Below are positions 8,702 to 18,100 of a stretch of 64,000 bases of DNA, piece by piece. Every line of letters starts with the position of its first letter. The stretch's first letter is position 1. The notes below the pieces were generated by a model that saw only the letters and a program-made list of their open reading frames with translations, ran no database searches and was not told the DNA's origin. The translations under genes were made by a program, and so were the position numbers. This DNA is from Oscillospiraceae bacterium (GTDB lineage Bacteria > Bacillota > Clostridia > Oscillospirales > Ruminococcaceae), in NCBI GenBank assembly GCA_025758045.1, contig CP107208.1, positions 620,001 through 684,000 on the forward strand, in the 5' to 3' direction.

Positions 8702-10498
8702 ATGGGCAAATATAAATTACGCCATGGCAGTATCCAGGTGCGCGTGCTGGCGCTGACGCTGCTGTTTACTTTGGGCGTTTCCCTCGTTATCGCCATTGGC
8801 AACATGCGCCAGATGGCAGCTGAGTGGGAGCGCACCACCTTATTGAATGCCGAGTATGCCTTACAGACCGCCGCCACTGCCATCCACCGGGATATTGAGG
8901 AGGTGGACGACCTGGCCAGCTGGTGCGCCTACAATCCCAGTATGCGTACCTATTTATTAACGGATGTCAGCAGCAACAACCAGGCACTTTCGATGTACCC
9001 CACTATATCGGCCAAGTACAGCACACTGCGCACCATGCAGTATGTACAGCGGTTTATGCTCATCAATGCCAAAGGCCGCCAGATGGTTTTTGGTACAGCC
9101 GTTACCAACACCGTAGCCATGACGCCGGAGGTACTGGCCCGCATCCCCGGTTATGACGAGGAATATTCCGGCTGGTCCTGTATTATGCGGGACCCGATGG
9201 CCCTGCCCTCCCAGGCGTTGGACACCATCCCCCTTACCCGCAAGCTGACCCTGAGCGGCACCGGCCGCGAGGCCCACATCTGCGCCTTTGTCTCCCCTGC
9301 CCTGATCACGGCCGCGCTGAAAGGCTTTACGATGCCGGAGGGCAGCAGCCTTTTGTGGCAGATGGGCGGGCGGTACTACGGCATCACCGGCAATATCCTG
9401 ACCGAGGATCCCCTGTCCGATATCCCGGCCGAGCAGCTGGATGTGGACATGCTGGATGACAGCACTGAGGTTTATTCCATTGCAGCCGGATACGATGCCC
9501 AGTTGATGGTGCGGTATCCCATCGGTGTACACGATCTGTACTTGATCGAGATCATCCCCAACGGGCCGCTGCAGCGGCAAATCCCCTACCTGTCGGATTC
9601 GCTGGTCATCAGTCTGCTGGCTATTCTGGTATTGGGCTTGCTGCTGGCATTTTTGCTGCACCGCATGATCACACCGCCCATCACGGCACTGCAGAACCGC
9701 ATAACCAAAATCAGCAGCGGCGACTTTTCCTTTGACCCTGCCATTGAGTGGAACAACGAACTGGGCGACATTGGCCGGGGCATTAACAGCATGTCGGCCA
9801 GCGTCACCGCCCTGATGGACCACCGCCTGGAGGACGAAAAGCAGAAGCAGGATTTGGAATACCGCATGCTGCAAAACCAGATCAATCCCCACTTTATTTA
9901 TAATACGCTGAACAGCATCAAGTGGATGGCCACCATCCAGCATGCCCCCGGCATCGCCGAGATGGTCACGGCGCTGTCCCGCCTGCTGAAAAGCGTCTCC
10001 AAAAGCAACGAACGACTGGTGCCCCTGTATGAGGAGTTTGCCCTGCTGAACGACTACTTCACGATCCAGCAGTACCGCTACGGCGGCACCATCACGCTGG
10101 ATGTCAGCTATATCGAGGATGAAAAGCTGAACCACAGCTGCCTGATTCCCCGCTTCACCTTGCAGCCGCTGGTGGAGAACGCCATCTTCCACGGCATTGA
10201 GCCGAAGGGCAGCGCCGGGGAGGTCACCCTGCGGGTCGAGCGGGATACTGCCAACGGCGATGTGCTGATCCGCTTAACGGACGACGGCATCGGCATGACG
10301 GCGGAACAGGCTGCCAAGGCTCTGCAGGAACCGGGCCCCGAGGAAGCCGCCGCCAAATACCGCCACGTGGGCATGTGGAACGTCCACAAGCGCCTGCAAT
10401 ACAGCTTTGGCGAAGCGTATGGGTTAAGTATCGAAAGCGAGCCTGGCGTAGGCACTACCGTCATGGTGCGCCTGCCAGGGCCGCCCGCACAGCAATGA
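8702..10498 (+). CDS. yesM: YesM-type sensor histidine kinase
   Basis: 598 residues. Membrane helices at about 14-34 and 296-322 flank an extracytoplasmic sensor of about 260 residues. A HAMP segment follows (PPITALQNRITKISSGDF). The phosphoacceptor domain is of the His_kinase type (QNQINPHFIYNTLNSI, H397) and the ATPase has PLVENAIFHG and DDGIGM. The ribosome site is AAGGAG. It begins a rightward five-gene operon that is divergent from the receptor operon. YesM kinases usually sense an oligosaccharide, or its bound receptor, outside the cell and phosphorylate YesN. Confidence 0.95.
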   Translation: MGKYKLRHGSIQVRVLALTLLFTLGVSLVIAIGNMRQMAAEWERTTLLNAEYALQTAATAIHRDIEEVDDLASWCAYNPSMRTYLLTDVSSNNQALSMYPTISAKYSTLRTMQYVQRFMLINAKGRQMVFGTAVTNTVAMTPEVLARIPGYDEEYSGWSCIMRDPMALPSQALDTIPLTRKLTLSGTGREAHICAFVSPALITAALKGFTMPEGSSLLWQMGGRYYGITGNILTEDPLSDIPAEQLDVDMLDDSTEVYSIAAGYDAQLMVRYPIGVHDLYLIEIIPNGPLQRQIPYLSDSLVISLLAILVLGLLLAFLLHRMITPPITALQNRITKISSGDFSFDPAIEWNNELGDIGRGINSMSASVTALMDHRLEDEKQKQDLEYRMLQNQINPHFIYNTLNSIKWMATIQHAPGIAEMVTALSRLLKSVSKSNERLVPLYEEFALLNDYFTIQQYRYGGTITLDVSYIEDEKLNHSCLIPRFTLQPLVENAIFHGIEPKGSAGEVTLRVERDTANGDVLIRLTDDGIGMTAEQAAKALQEPGPEEAAAKYRHVGMWNVHKRLQYSFGEAYGLSIESEPGVGTTVMVRLPGPPAQQ

Positions 10499-10507
10499 GG
10501 TGATCTT

Positions 10508-11791
10508 TTGACACGGATATTCTTAGTGGATGATGAACCGCTGGTGCTGATTGGCATGCAGGGCATGCTGAACTGGAGCGAACTGGGCTACGAGGTAGCC
10601 GGCACCGCCCGCAACGGGGCCGAAGCGCTGAAAGCCATTGAGGAAAAGCGCCCGGACATTGTGGTATCGGACATCCGCATGCCGGTGATGGACGGCTTTA
10701 CCCTGGCGGAAAGCTGCCACAAGGATGGCTCAGCTTTGCCGGTGTTCATTATGCTGACCAGCTATGAAGAATTTGATTACGTGAAACGCAGTATGCGGCT
10801 GGGTGTGGTGGACTATCTGGTCAAGATCGACCTGACCGCTGAGGGCCTCGCCGCCGCGCTGGACAAAGCCCGCACGGTGGTAGAGAAAGAGCGCCGCCTG
10901 CAGGAGCCTTCTGCCCCGGCGGTAAGCATGGACAGTTACCGCGATCGGCTGTTTTTGCAGCTGTACAGTGGGTCATTGACCGACCGCGCGCGGTTTGACC
11001 GCCAGTGCGCCGAGCTGGATCTGCACTTTGACGCACCGCAGTACGTGGTAGCGCTGGGCAGTTTGCAGGTGCCGGAACAGGCCACCGACCAGTTGCTGAC
11101 CTTGAGCACCGGTGTGACCCGCATGGCCGCCGAGACCTTGCCCAAGTACCACCCCTGCCGTGTAACCGGCATGGACCTGCGGCACTTCTCGGTATTGCTG
11201 CCCTTGCAGGAGGGCGAGGACCCCGAAGCCACCCTGGCCCCTGCCCTGCAGGCCACCGGGCAGATTTTGTACAACTATTTCAGTTCGCCCATCTACTGGG
11301 CCGTGGGGCGGCCGGTGAAGGACATTTTGCAGGTAGCCCAAAGCCAGAAGGATGCTTTTGCCACCCTGCAATTGCTGCGCAGCGATGCGCCGGTGGTGTT
11401 CTACCACGAGCGGCCCAACACGCCGCTGGACCACCGCGCCCAGGTAGTGGCCCAGGTGCAGCAGTACATCCGCGAACATCTGGCCGAGCGCCTGACGCTG
11501 AACGAGGTGGCCGCAGTGTTCAACTTCAGCCCCAACTACCTAAGCCAGCTGTTTGCACAAAACAGCGAGAGCGGCTTTGTGGAATTTGTCACCGCCACCC
11601 GCATTGCCGCCGCCAAGGAGACGATGGCCTCCACCGACATGAAGATCTACGAGATCAGTAATGAAGTCGGGTTTGAGAGCGCCTTCTATTTCAGCAAGGT
11701 GTTCAAAAAATTGGAGGGTGTCAGCCCCCGCGAGTATATTCAGAGAATGAAGGGTTCCTATGTTGACGCAAAAGATGATGCCGGGATCTGA
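10508..11791 (+). CDS. yesN: YesN-type AraC-family response regulator
   Basis: 427 residues. The receiver domain (about 1-125) has IFLVDDEPLV, phosphorylatable D55 in DIVVSDIRMP and the Lys in LVKID. The C-terminal AraC HTH pair (about 320-415) contains LTLNEVAAVFNFSPNYLSQLF and YEISNEVGFESAFYFSKVFK. A middle domain of unclear fold lies between. The start is a TTG at 10508, preceded by GAGGTGAT; no ATG lies nearby before the conserved TRIFLVDDEP. It overlaps the lyase gene by 32 bp. It is the likely activator of the receptor operon and of the giant wall-anchored CAZyme. Confidence 0.95.
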   Translation: MTRIFLVDDEPLVLIGMQGMLNWSELGYEVAGTARNGAEALKAIEEKRPDIVVSDIRMPVMDGFTLAESCHKDGSALPVFIMLTSYEEFDYVKRSMRLGVVDYLVKIDLTAEGLAAALDKARTVVEKERRLQEPSAPAVSMDSYRDRLFLQLYSGSLTDRARFDRQCAELDLHFDAPQYVVALGSLQVPEQATDQLLTLSTGVTRMAAETLPKYHPCRVTGMDLRHFSVLLPLQEGEDPEATLAPALQATGQILYNYFSSPIYWAVGRPVKDILQVAQSQKDAFATLQLLRSDAPVVFYHERPNTPLDHRAQVVAQVQQYIREHLAERLTLNEVAAVFNFSPNYLSQLFAQNSESGFVEFVTATRIAAAKETMASTDMKIYEISNEVGFESAFYFSKVFKKLEGVSPREYIQRMKGSYVDAKDDAGI

Positions 11792-13586
11792 GTTTACCAC
11801 CGTGTACCCGGTTTTGTACCCGCCTTACGCTGACCGTGCCGCTTGGGCCGCGTTGCCCGGCGCGGCGCGGTGGAAAGCGGCGGGCGACGCGGCTTTGCAG
11901 GATGCGGATACACTACCACGCTTGCCGCTCTCCCTTTGGCTGCGTTTTACCCAAAATGGGGACCGCACCGTCTGGGAGCATGCCTACTTTGCCCGCCGCC
12001 GCACCCTGTGCGCACTGGTGATGGCCGAGGCTGTGACCGGGGCGGGCTCCTACCTGCCCGCTATCGCGGATTTAGCCTGGGCCATCTGCGAGGAAAGCGC
12101 CTGGCAGCTGCCCGCCCACAACAGCTATATCCGGGATACGCCCCAGCTGCCGCTGCCGGACGTAACCCGGCCCATCGTGGACCTGTTTGCCGCCGAGACC
12201 GGTGCGCTGATTGCCACCGTGTATGGCCTGTTAGGCGCTGCATTGGATGGTTACGCTCCCGGATTTTCCGTCCGTTTGAAAGGCGAAGTGGAGCGCCGGG
12301 TGCTGGCCCCCTACCGCACCGCGCATTTCTGGTGGATGGGCAACGGTGAGGAGCCAATGTGCAACTGGACCCCCTGGTGTACCCAGAACGTGCTGCTGGC
12401 CGCCGCCCAGTGTGCCCCGACGGAGACACTGCCCGTTTACGTAAAGCAGGCCGCCTACAGTATTGACTGCTTTTTGAAGGACTACGGCGAGGACGGCTGT
12501 TGTAGCGAGGGTGCACAGTATTACCGCCACGCCGCGCTGACGATGTTCAACGCGCTGGTCCTGTTGTGCCGGATTGCCCCCGGCGTATTTGATGATGTGT
12601 GGGCCGAGCCGAAGATACGCAACATGGCCGAGTACATTGTCAACATGCACATTGCCGGGCCCTATTATTTGAACTTTGCCGATTGCAGCCCCCTGGCGGG
12701 AGCTCGCGGCGTGCGGGAGTTTCTGTTTGGTCAGCGCGTAGCCAGTGCCCCGCTGATGACGCTGGCCGCCCGGGATTGGGCGGACGCATTGCAGCAGCCT
12801 GATCCCGACCGACTGCACCACCCGGACGACAGCGAGGGCATCAACCTGTATTACCACATCCAGACCACACTGGCCGAGCAGAAAGTGCTGGCCTTTGCCC
12901 AAAGCGCCGCCCCTGCCCTGCCCCGCGATATGTGGTACCCCAGCGTGGGCATTTTGGTCTGCCGCCGTGGGGCCTACGCTCTGGGGGCCAAAGCGGGCAA
13001 TAACGCCGACAGCCACAACCACAACGATGTGGGCAGCGTGACACTGTACAAAAATGGTGCGCCGCTGCTGATCGACGTGGGGGTGGAGACCTACAGCAAA
13101 AAGACCTTCAGCCCCCAGCGATACGAGATCTGGACGATGCAATCCAGCTGGCACAACCTGCCGGAGTTTGAGCCGGAGAGTGCCCAATACCAGCAGCAGC
13201 CCGGTTTAGAGTTTGCCGCCCGGGATGTGGCTGTGAGTGATGCACTGGATGCTATCACGATGGACATTGCCCCCGCCTACGGCGCTGTGCCGGGGCTGGG
13301 CTTCTACCGCCGCCGGGTACAGCTTAGTGCGAACGGCCTGACTCTGCAGGAGGAAACCGACTACCCCGGCACCACAGCCCTGACGCTGATGAGCGCGGAG
13401 AAGCCCACTATAGTGGGGCATAACGTGCAGTTTGGGGCATTGGCGACTGCACACATAAATGGCACTGTACGCATTGCCGCTGAAGCCGTATCAATTACGG
13501 ATTCCCGTCTGCGTCAAGCCTGGCCGGATACCTTGTACCGCACGCGGGTGTATTTTCGTAGCACACTGACCGTGGAGGTGCGTTGA
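11760..13586 (+). CDS. Heparinase II/III-like polysaccharide lyase
   Basis: 608 residues. The N-terminal helical toroid holds NWTPWCTQNVLLAAA and SEGAQYYRHAALTMF; the C-terminal beta-sandwich holds the hallmark NNADSHNHNDVGSVTLYKNG and DVGVETYSKKTFSPQRYEIW. This layout is that of heparinase II/III-type lyases, which cut uronate glycosidic bonds by beta-elimination. There is no signal peptide, so it probably acts on imported oligosaccharides and supplies the unsaturated ends removed by GH88. AAGGG lies 6 bp before the ATG, which falls inside the yesN end. The exact PL family and linkage (glycosaminoglycan, or rhamnosyl-glucuronate of arabinogalactan) cannot be decided by eye. Confidence 0.85.
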   Translation: MLTQKMMPGSEFTTVYPVLYPPYADRAAWAALPGAARWKAAGDAALQDADTLPRLPLSLWLRFTQNGDRTVWEHAYFARRRTLCALVMAEAVTGAGSYLPAIADLAWAICEESAWQLPAHNSYIRDTPQLPLPDVTRPIVDLFAAETGALIATVYGLLGAALDGYAPGFSVRLKGEVERRVLAPYRTAHFWWMGNGEEPMCNWTPWCTQNVLLAAAQCAPTETLPVYVKQAAYSIDCFLKDYGEDGCCSEGAQYYRHAALTMFNALVLLCRIAPGVFDDVWAEPKIRNMAEYIVNMHIAGPYYLNFADCSPLAGARGVREFLFGQRVASAPLMTLAARDWADALQQPDPDRLHHPDDSEGINLYYHIQTTLAEQKVLAFAQSAAPALPRDMWYPSVGILVCRRGAYALGAKAGNNADSHNHNDVGSVTLYKNGAPLLIDVGVETYSKKTFSPQRYEIWTMQSSWHNLPEFEPESAQYQQQPGLEFAARDVAVSDALDAITMDIAPAYGAVPGLGFYRRRVQLSANGLTLQEETDYPGTTALTLMSAEKPTIVGHNVQFGALATAHINGTVRIAAEAVSITDSRLRQAWPDTLYRTRVYFRSTLTVEVR

Positions 13587-14182
13587 TGGTACTGGCCTTG
13601 CAGGGCGGTATGGCCGTGGGCAAAACAACCGCTGCCCGCTATACAGCGGCCCATGCCTCCGCTGTGACTGTATTTTTTGAGGACAACGCCCCCGCCCTTG
13701 CTGCTTTGCGGGGACGCGGGCTGGACAAGCACAAATTTGCGGACTACTGCGAAATCCAGCGGGCGTTCATCCAGCAAGAACTGGACCGTTATGCCCTCGC
13801 CGCCCACTGCCCCTGCGCACTGCTGGATCTAGGCCCGCAGGAAATCGAATTTTACACCCTGTACTATCCCCACACCCTTGGGCAGGACTGGCCCGTGGAA
13901 CAGGCACTGGCGGCGGAGTTGGCCTCCCTGCGCCGTTGTCGCATCAACCGCACGCTGTTTTTGCATGCGTCCGTTCCTGTTCTACGGCAGCGCAAAGAAG
14001 CCGACGCCACCCGCGACCGCGGATTTTTTGACTACACCGTACAACACCTGCTGCCCGCGAAAGAACGGTGGTTTGCCGCACAACCCCTCGTGGATTTTTT
14101 GCAGACCGACCGTCTGACACAGGCCGAGACTGCCGCCGCCGTGCTGGCGTGGGTGCAGCAATGCCAAAAGGAGAATTTGTAA
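13586..14182 (+). CDS. Small P-loop kinase/ATPase of unknown substrate
   Basis: 198 residues. A Walker A motif is at the very N-terminus (LQGGMAVGKTTAARY), followed by FFEDNAPALAALRGRG, RAFIQQELDR and LLDLGPQEIEFY, then REAxx-like basic residues (RQRKEADATRDR) that could form a lid. The layout resembles nucleoside- or sugar-kinase-like P-loop proteins (AAA_33/deoxynucleoside-kinase-like). ATG 13586 shares its A with the lyase TGA; a TTG at 13583 is an alternative. GGAGG lies 9 bp upstream. Translational coupling between a lyase and a carbohydrate-binding protein suggests a role in the glycan pathway, but the substrate is unknown. Confidence 0.6.
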   Translation: MVLALQGGMAVGKTTAARYTAAHASAVTVFFEDNAPALAALRGRGLDKHKFADYCEIQRAFIQQELDRYALAAHCPCALLDLGPQEIEFYTLYYPHTLGQDWPVEQALAAELASLRRCRINRTLFLHASVPVLRQRKEADATRDRGFFDYTVQHLLPAKERWFAAQPLVDFLQTDRLTQAETAAAVLAWVQQCQKENL

Positions 14183-14974
14183 ATGGAACTGTTGAAGCTG
14201 AAAATTCTGGACACCGATGGTCAAACCCTGATGACTGCCCCCGGCGCAGCGCAGGTAAGTCTTGTATACATGAATGCCTACAAGCCCGGCGACCGCGTGG
14301 CGCTGGAGATCGGCACACCGGGGCAGTATGTGGTCATCCAGTTTGAGGACACGATGGCCCCCGTGCTGGTGTATGTGGTCAAGCGGGAGATCAACTTCCA
14401 CATCCCGTTCGACGAACAGGCCATCACCTACAGCCCCAAGAGTTTTGCCGGGACCTGCCACATCATCCGCGCCCGCTTTGCCACCAAAGAGGAGATTGCC
14501 GCGCGCCGCAACCTGGCCTTTAACCCTTACGATGAACATGGCGACACCGGTTTTTATCCGCATGCTTCGGCCAATGTGGAGACCCGCGGCGAGGCTGTGT
14601 TTGCTGCCCGCAACGCCATTGACGGTGTATACGAGAACGATGCCCACGGCACCTGGCCCTACCAGAGCTGGGGCATCAACCGCGACCCCAACGCCGCCCT
14701 GACGCTGGATTTTGGCCGCACTGTGCTACTGGATGAACTGCGGCTGACCCTGCGGGCGGATTTCCCCCACGACAGCTGGTGGACCCAGGCCACCGTGGAG
14801 TTTGACGACGGCAGCCGCGAGGTACTGGACCTGCAAAAGACCGCCGCCTCGCAGACCTTTGCCATTGAGCCCCGCACTGTAAAGAGCCTGAAACTGTTTG
14901 AGCTGAAAAAGGCCGATGACCCCAGCCCCTTCCCGGCCCTGACCCAGATCGAAGCCTGGGGCACCGAAGCGTAA
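14183..14974 (+). CDS. Discoidin-like (F5/8 type C) carbohydrate-binding protein
   Basis: 263 residues, no signal peptide. The N-terminal part (about 1-110) is beta-rich with YKPGDRVALEIGTPGQYVVIQF. The C-terminal part (about 125-260) looks like an F5/8C-type jelly roll: RNLAFNPYDEHGDTGFYPHASANVET, then AARNAIDGVYEN and LTLDFGRTVLLDELRLTLR. The ATG directly follows the kinase TAA, with AAGGAG upstream, so it is the last gene of the yesMN operon before a clear terminator. A similar two-part protein often accompanies heparinase-like genes in Firmicutes. It may bind uronate oligosaccharides in the cytoplasm or have an uncharacterised enzymatic role. Confidence 0.65.
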   Translation: MELLKLKILDTDGQTLMTAPGAAQVSLVYMNAYKPGDRVALEIGTPGQYVVIQFEDTMAPVLVYVVKREINFHIPFDEQAITYSPKSFAGTCHIIRARFATKEEIAARRNLAFNPYDEHGDTGFYPHASANVETRGEAVFAARNAIDGVYENDAHGTWPYQSWGINRDPNAALTLDFGRTVLLDELRLTLRADFPHDSWWTQATVEFDDGSREVLDLQKTAASQTFAIEPRTVKSLKLFELKKADDPSPFPALTQIEAWGTEA

Positions 14975-14989
14975 TCCGCATACAAATAA

Positions 14990-15031
14990 AAGCGTCCTGC
15001 ATGTCTGTTACGATATGCGGGACGCTTTTTT
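14990..15031 (+). terminator. Terminator of the yesMN-lyase operon
   Basis: GCGTCCTGCAT pairs with ATGCGGGACGC and is followed by TTTTTT. A near-identical GCGTCC...GGACGCTTTTTT hairpin occurs at 42819-42862. Confidence 0.9.
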
Positions 15032-15049
15032 GCCTTGCCGGGGATACAG

Positions 15050-15082
15050 CAAGCCCCCGCTCGTTGCCGGGCGGGGGCTGCT
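15050..15082 (-). terminator. Hairpin after the giant CAZyme gene
   Basis: AGCCCCCGC / GCGGGGGCT with an 8-base loop lies 35 bp beyond the minus-strand stop at 15115. It lacks a proper T run on that strand, so termination is probable but not certain. Confidence 0.5.
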
Positions 15083-15114
15083 GCAAACAGGATCCTGTTC
15101 AGATCCGTTGGGGA

Positions 15115-18100
15115 TTACTTGTGCTTTTGCTCGCGCTTGCGCAGGATCAGCACGATCAGGCCATTTAGGCTGAGCAGGGCCACAGCGGCAAGCGGCACGA
15201 TGGGGAAGCTGTCCGACGTCTGCGGGACGCGGGTAGTGCTGGCCGGTGCGGGCGTTGCCTGGCTGGGTTTGGCGGTGCCGGCTGCGCTGTTGGAAGTGGA
15301 ATTGCTGTTGTTGCTATTGCTGCTATTGGGTTTGCTGGTGGGCGCGGGGGTTGCAGTGGGCTTTTCCGTCGGGGCCGGGGTGGGTTTCTCGGTCGGGGCG
15401 GGCTGTTCCTTGGCCTTCCAGCTTACGGCGAAGGGCGACAGACTATGGACGGTTACGACCAGCTTGCCATCCTTAAGGGCAGGCTTCAGCAGTTCGGTAT
15501 TGCCGTCGTTCTTCAGGTGGGCGATAAGGAAGTTGTAGTTGTCTGCCTCCTCGGCCTTGATGTCGTTGGGCAGGTCGAAAGCGACCTCCAGGCCTTCCTG
15601 CGGGAAGTTCTCCTTGGTGACTTCCTCGCCGATGGTGCCGTCCTCGTTCTTGATCCTCAGCGTAACTTCGTAGAATTCGGTCTTACCATCCTCGGCGGGC
15701 TGTTCCTTGGCGATCTCCTCTTTCAGGGCGGACTTGACCTTCTCGGAAGTGGTGAAGCCCTTGTCCTGCAGCTCCTGAGAGATATTGTCGGCGGTCAGTT
15801 CCTCCTTGATGACCTCGGTCTTGACAGGTGCAGCCGTGGGAGCGGGGGTTGCGGTGGGCTTGGCTGTCGGGGCCGGGGTGGCCGTGGGAGCTGTTGTAGG
15901 CGCAGGCGTCTCCGTAGGTTTAGCGGTGGGGGCAGGTGTCTCGGTCGGCTTCACGGTCGGGGCCGGGGTCTCCGTCGGTTTCACAGTCGGCTCAGGCGTT
16001 GCTGTGGGCTCTGTCGTGGGAACCGGGGTAGCGGTAGGTTTAGCAGTAGGCTTCGGGGTGGCAGTAGGTGCCGTGGTGGGGACCGGGGTCGCGGTAGGTT
16101 TAGCAGTAGGCTCCGGGGTGGCGGTAGGCTCGGTGGTCGGGGCCGGGGTGGGATCAGGTTTCGTAGTCGGATTCGGTGTCACGGTGGGTTCCGGCTTGGT
16201 CTTTTCGGTGCCAGCCACCATGATGAAGCTGACCTGCACGGCCGAGGTGGTGTTGGCGTTGGCGGCGATCTCCACCGTCAGGGTGCCGTTTTCATCGGCG
16301 CTCAGGCCGGTGAAGGCCAGGGTATCGCCCTTACCGGTGCAGCTGGTGTTGTAGTTGTAGCCGGTCTGCACGGTCTCACCGTTGATCTTGATGTCGGCCA
16401 GGCGAACTTTGCCGTTTTCCACCCAGCCGGTGGGGTTGAACATGCCAACGTAGACAGTGTAGCTGCTGCCGGTCAGATTGTCAAAGCGGTAGGTGATGCT
16501 GTCCTTATTGGCAGCGTAACGCATGCTTTCGTAAATGTCGGCGTTGGTGTTGCGCAGGGTACCGGCGGTGCCGGTGTAGCCGAAGCCGTTCTCGGCATTA
16601 TAGGCGCCATCGTTGACAGCCGAATTCTTAAGGGTCTCGGCGCTGGCGTTTACAATGGCAGTATAGTCGCTGCTGACAGGGGTCTTGGTGGGGTTGGCAA
16701 AGTAGAGCAGGTTCTTCGGGACCACGGTAGCGGTGGTGCTGATTGAAATGTTGTTGCACTCCGTCAGCGTACCAGTGATGGAAACCGTGCCAAAGTTCTT
16801 CAGGCTATCGGTATCCCACTCGACCTTGCTGGTCACGTCCTTGCCCTGGGTGGTCACATTGACGGTTTTGGGCAGGTTGCTGCCGTCGGACCAGACGACC
16901 TTGGGCAGTTCGGTATTAACAGTGGTAGGCAGCAGCTGATCCAGACGGTCCAGCGTCCAGTTCTTCTCGCCCAGGACGGAGAGGGTGCTGTCGGTGTTCA
17001 TCTGGATCGGCAGCCAGATGGTGCGGCTGTCGGTCAGATTGCTGCCGTTCCAGCGGTCAGCCATGTAGATGAACTTGCCGTTCTCGGCATCCACAGGCAG
17101 CACGTAGGTGACCTGGGTATTGAACATCTTGCCGGTATCGTTCTTGGCGGGGTTGCCGATCTTTTCCCAGCCGGAAAGCACATTTTTACTGCGATAATAG
17201 ATGTGGGCGGTGCTGTTCCAGCCATCGGTACCGCTGGTGATCAGGTAATAATAGCCACCGTACTTGAACATGGCCGGGGCTTCGCGGCTGTTGTCGGTGA
17301 CAATGCGAGCGGCGAACTGGGTGTCATCGGCCTGGTCAGCCTCAGCAGCAAGGCCGGTGTAGTCCTTGTTCAGCAGCGAGACATAGAGCTTAGCGTTCAT
17401 CTCGCTGGAGTAGATAACATAAGCGTCATCGGAACCATCGTTGTTCTTGTCTACGCCGGTATCCACAAAGACAGTCATGTCGCGGGCTTCACCCAGGCGG
17501 TTGGCGTTCAGCGCGGCGTCATAGTTCATGCGGGTGACGTTCTGCACCGTGAAGGGGCCGAACGGGCTGTCGCTTGTGGCGATGCCGACCATGGCGCGGC
17601 TGTAGCGGCTGGCGGGGCAGTTGCCAACGCAGCCGCCGGCCACCCAACCGCTCAGGTCTTTGCTGTTGTACAGCGGGCCATCGGCGTGCCATAAGAGCAC
17701 GAACTGTTTGGTGCTCTCGTTGTAGATCATCTTGGGGCGCTCGGTAATGCAGTAGCTGCCGTACAGGGTTTCGAAAGCCAGCTGCAGGCGGGTGGTGGTC
17801 ACGTTACGCACGGATTCATCGGTGCTGTCCGGGTAGAGCAGGCTGGTGGCTGTGATGGGTTCCTCATCGTAGGTCTTAGCGGTCCAGCTGATGTCGTTCA
17901 GATCCGTGGGTGCCTTTTCGTACTCGGTCACGTAGGCGCGCAGGAAGTTCTTGACGTTGCGGAACTCGCTCTCGGTCACACCCTCGGGTGCGGTGGACAG
18001 CTTACCCCAGGCTTTCAAGGTCTCCAGGTTCGTCTTGCTGCGCTGCATGACGTTGTATCCCTGGGTGGTGCCGGTCCCGTTGGCCCCCACGCTGGAGGTG

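Noticed and set aside
15830..16195. Regularly repeating DNA, CRISPR-like at first sight
   Set aside because: It encodes Pro/Thr repeats (PTATPVPT type) of the wall-spanning linker in the sense frame; the repeats have no unique spacers and are coding.
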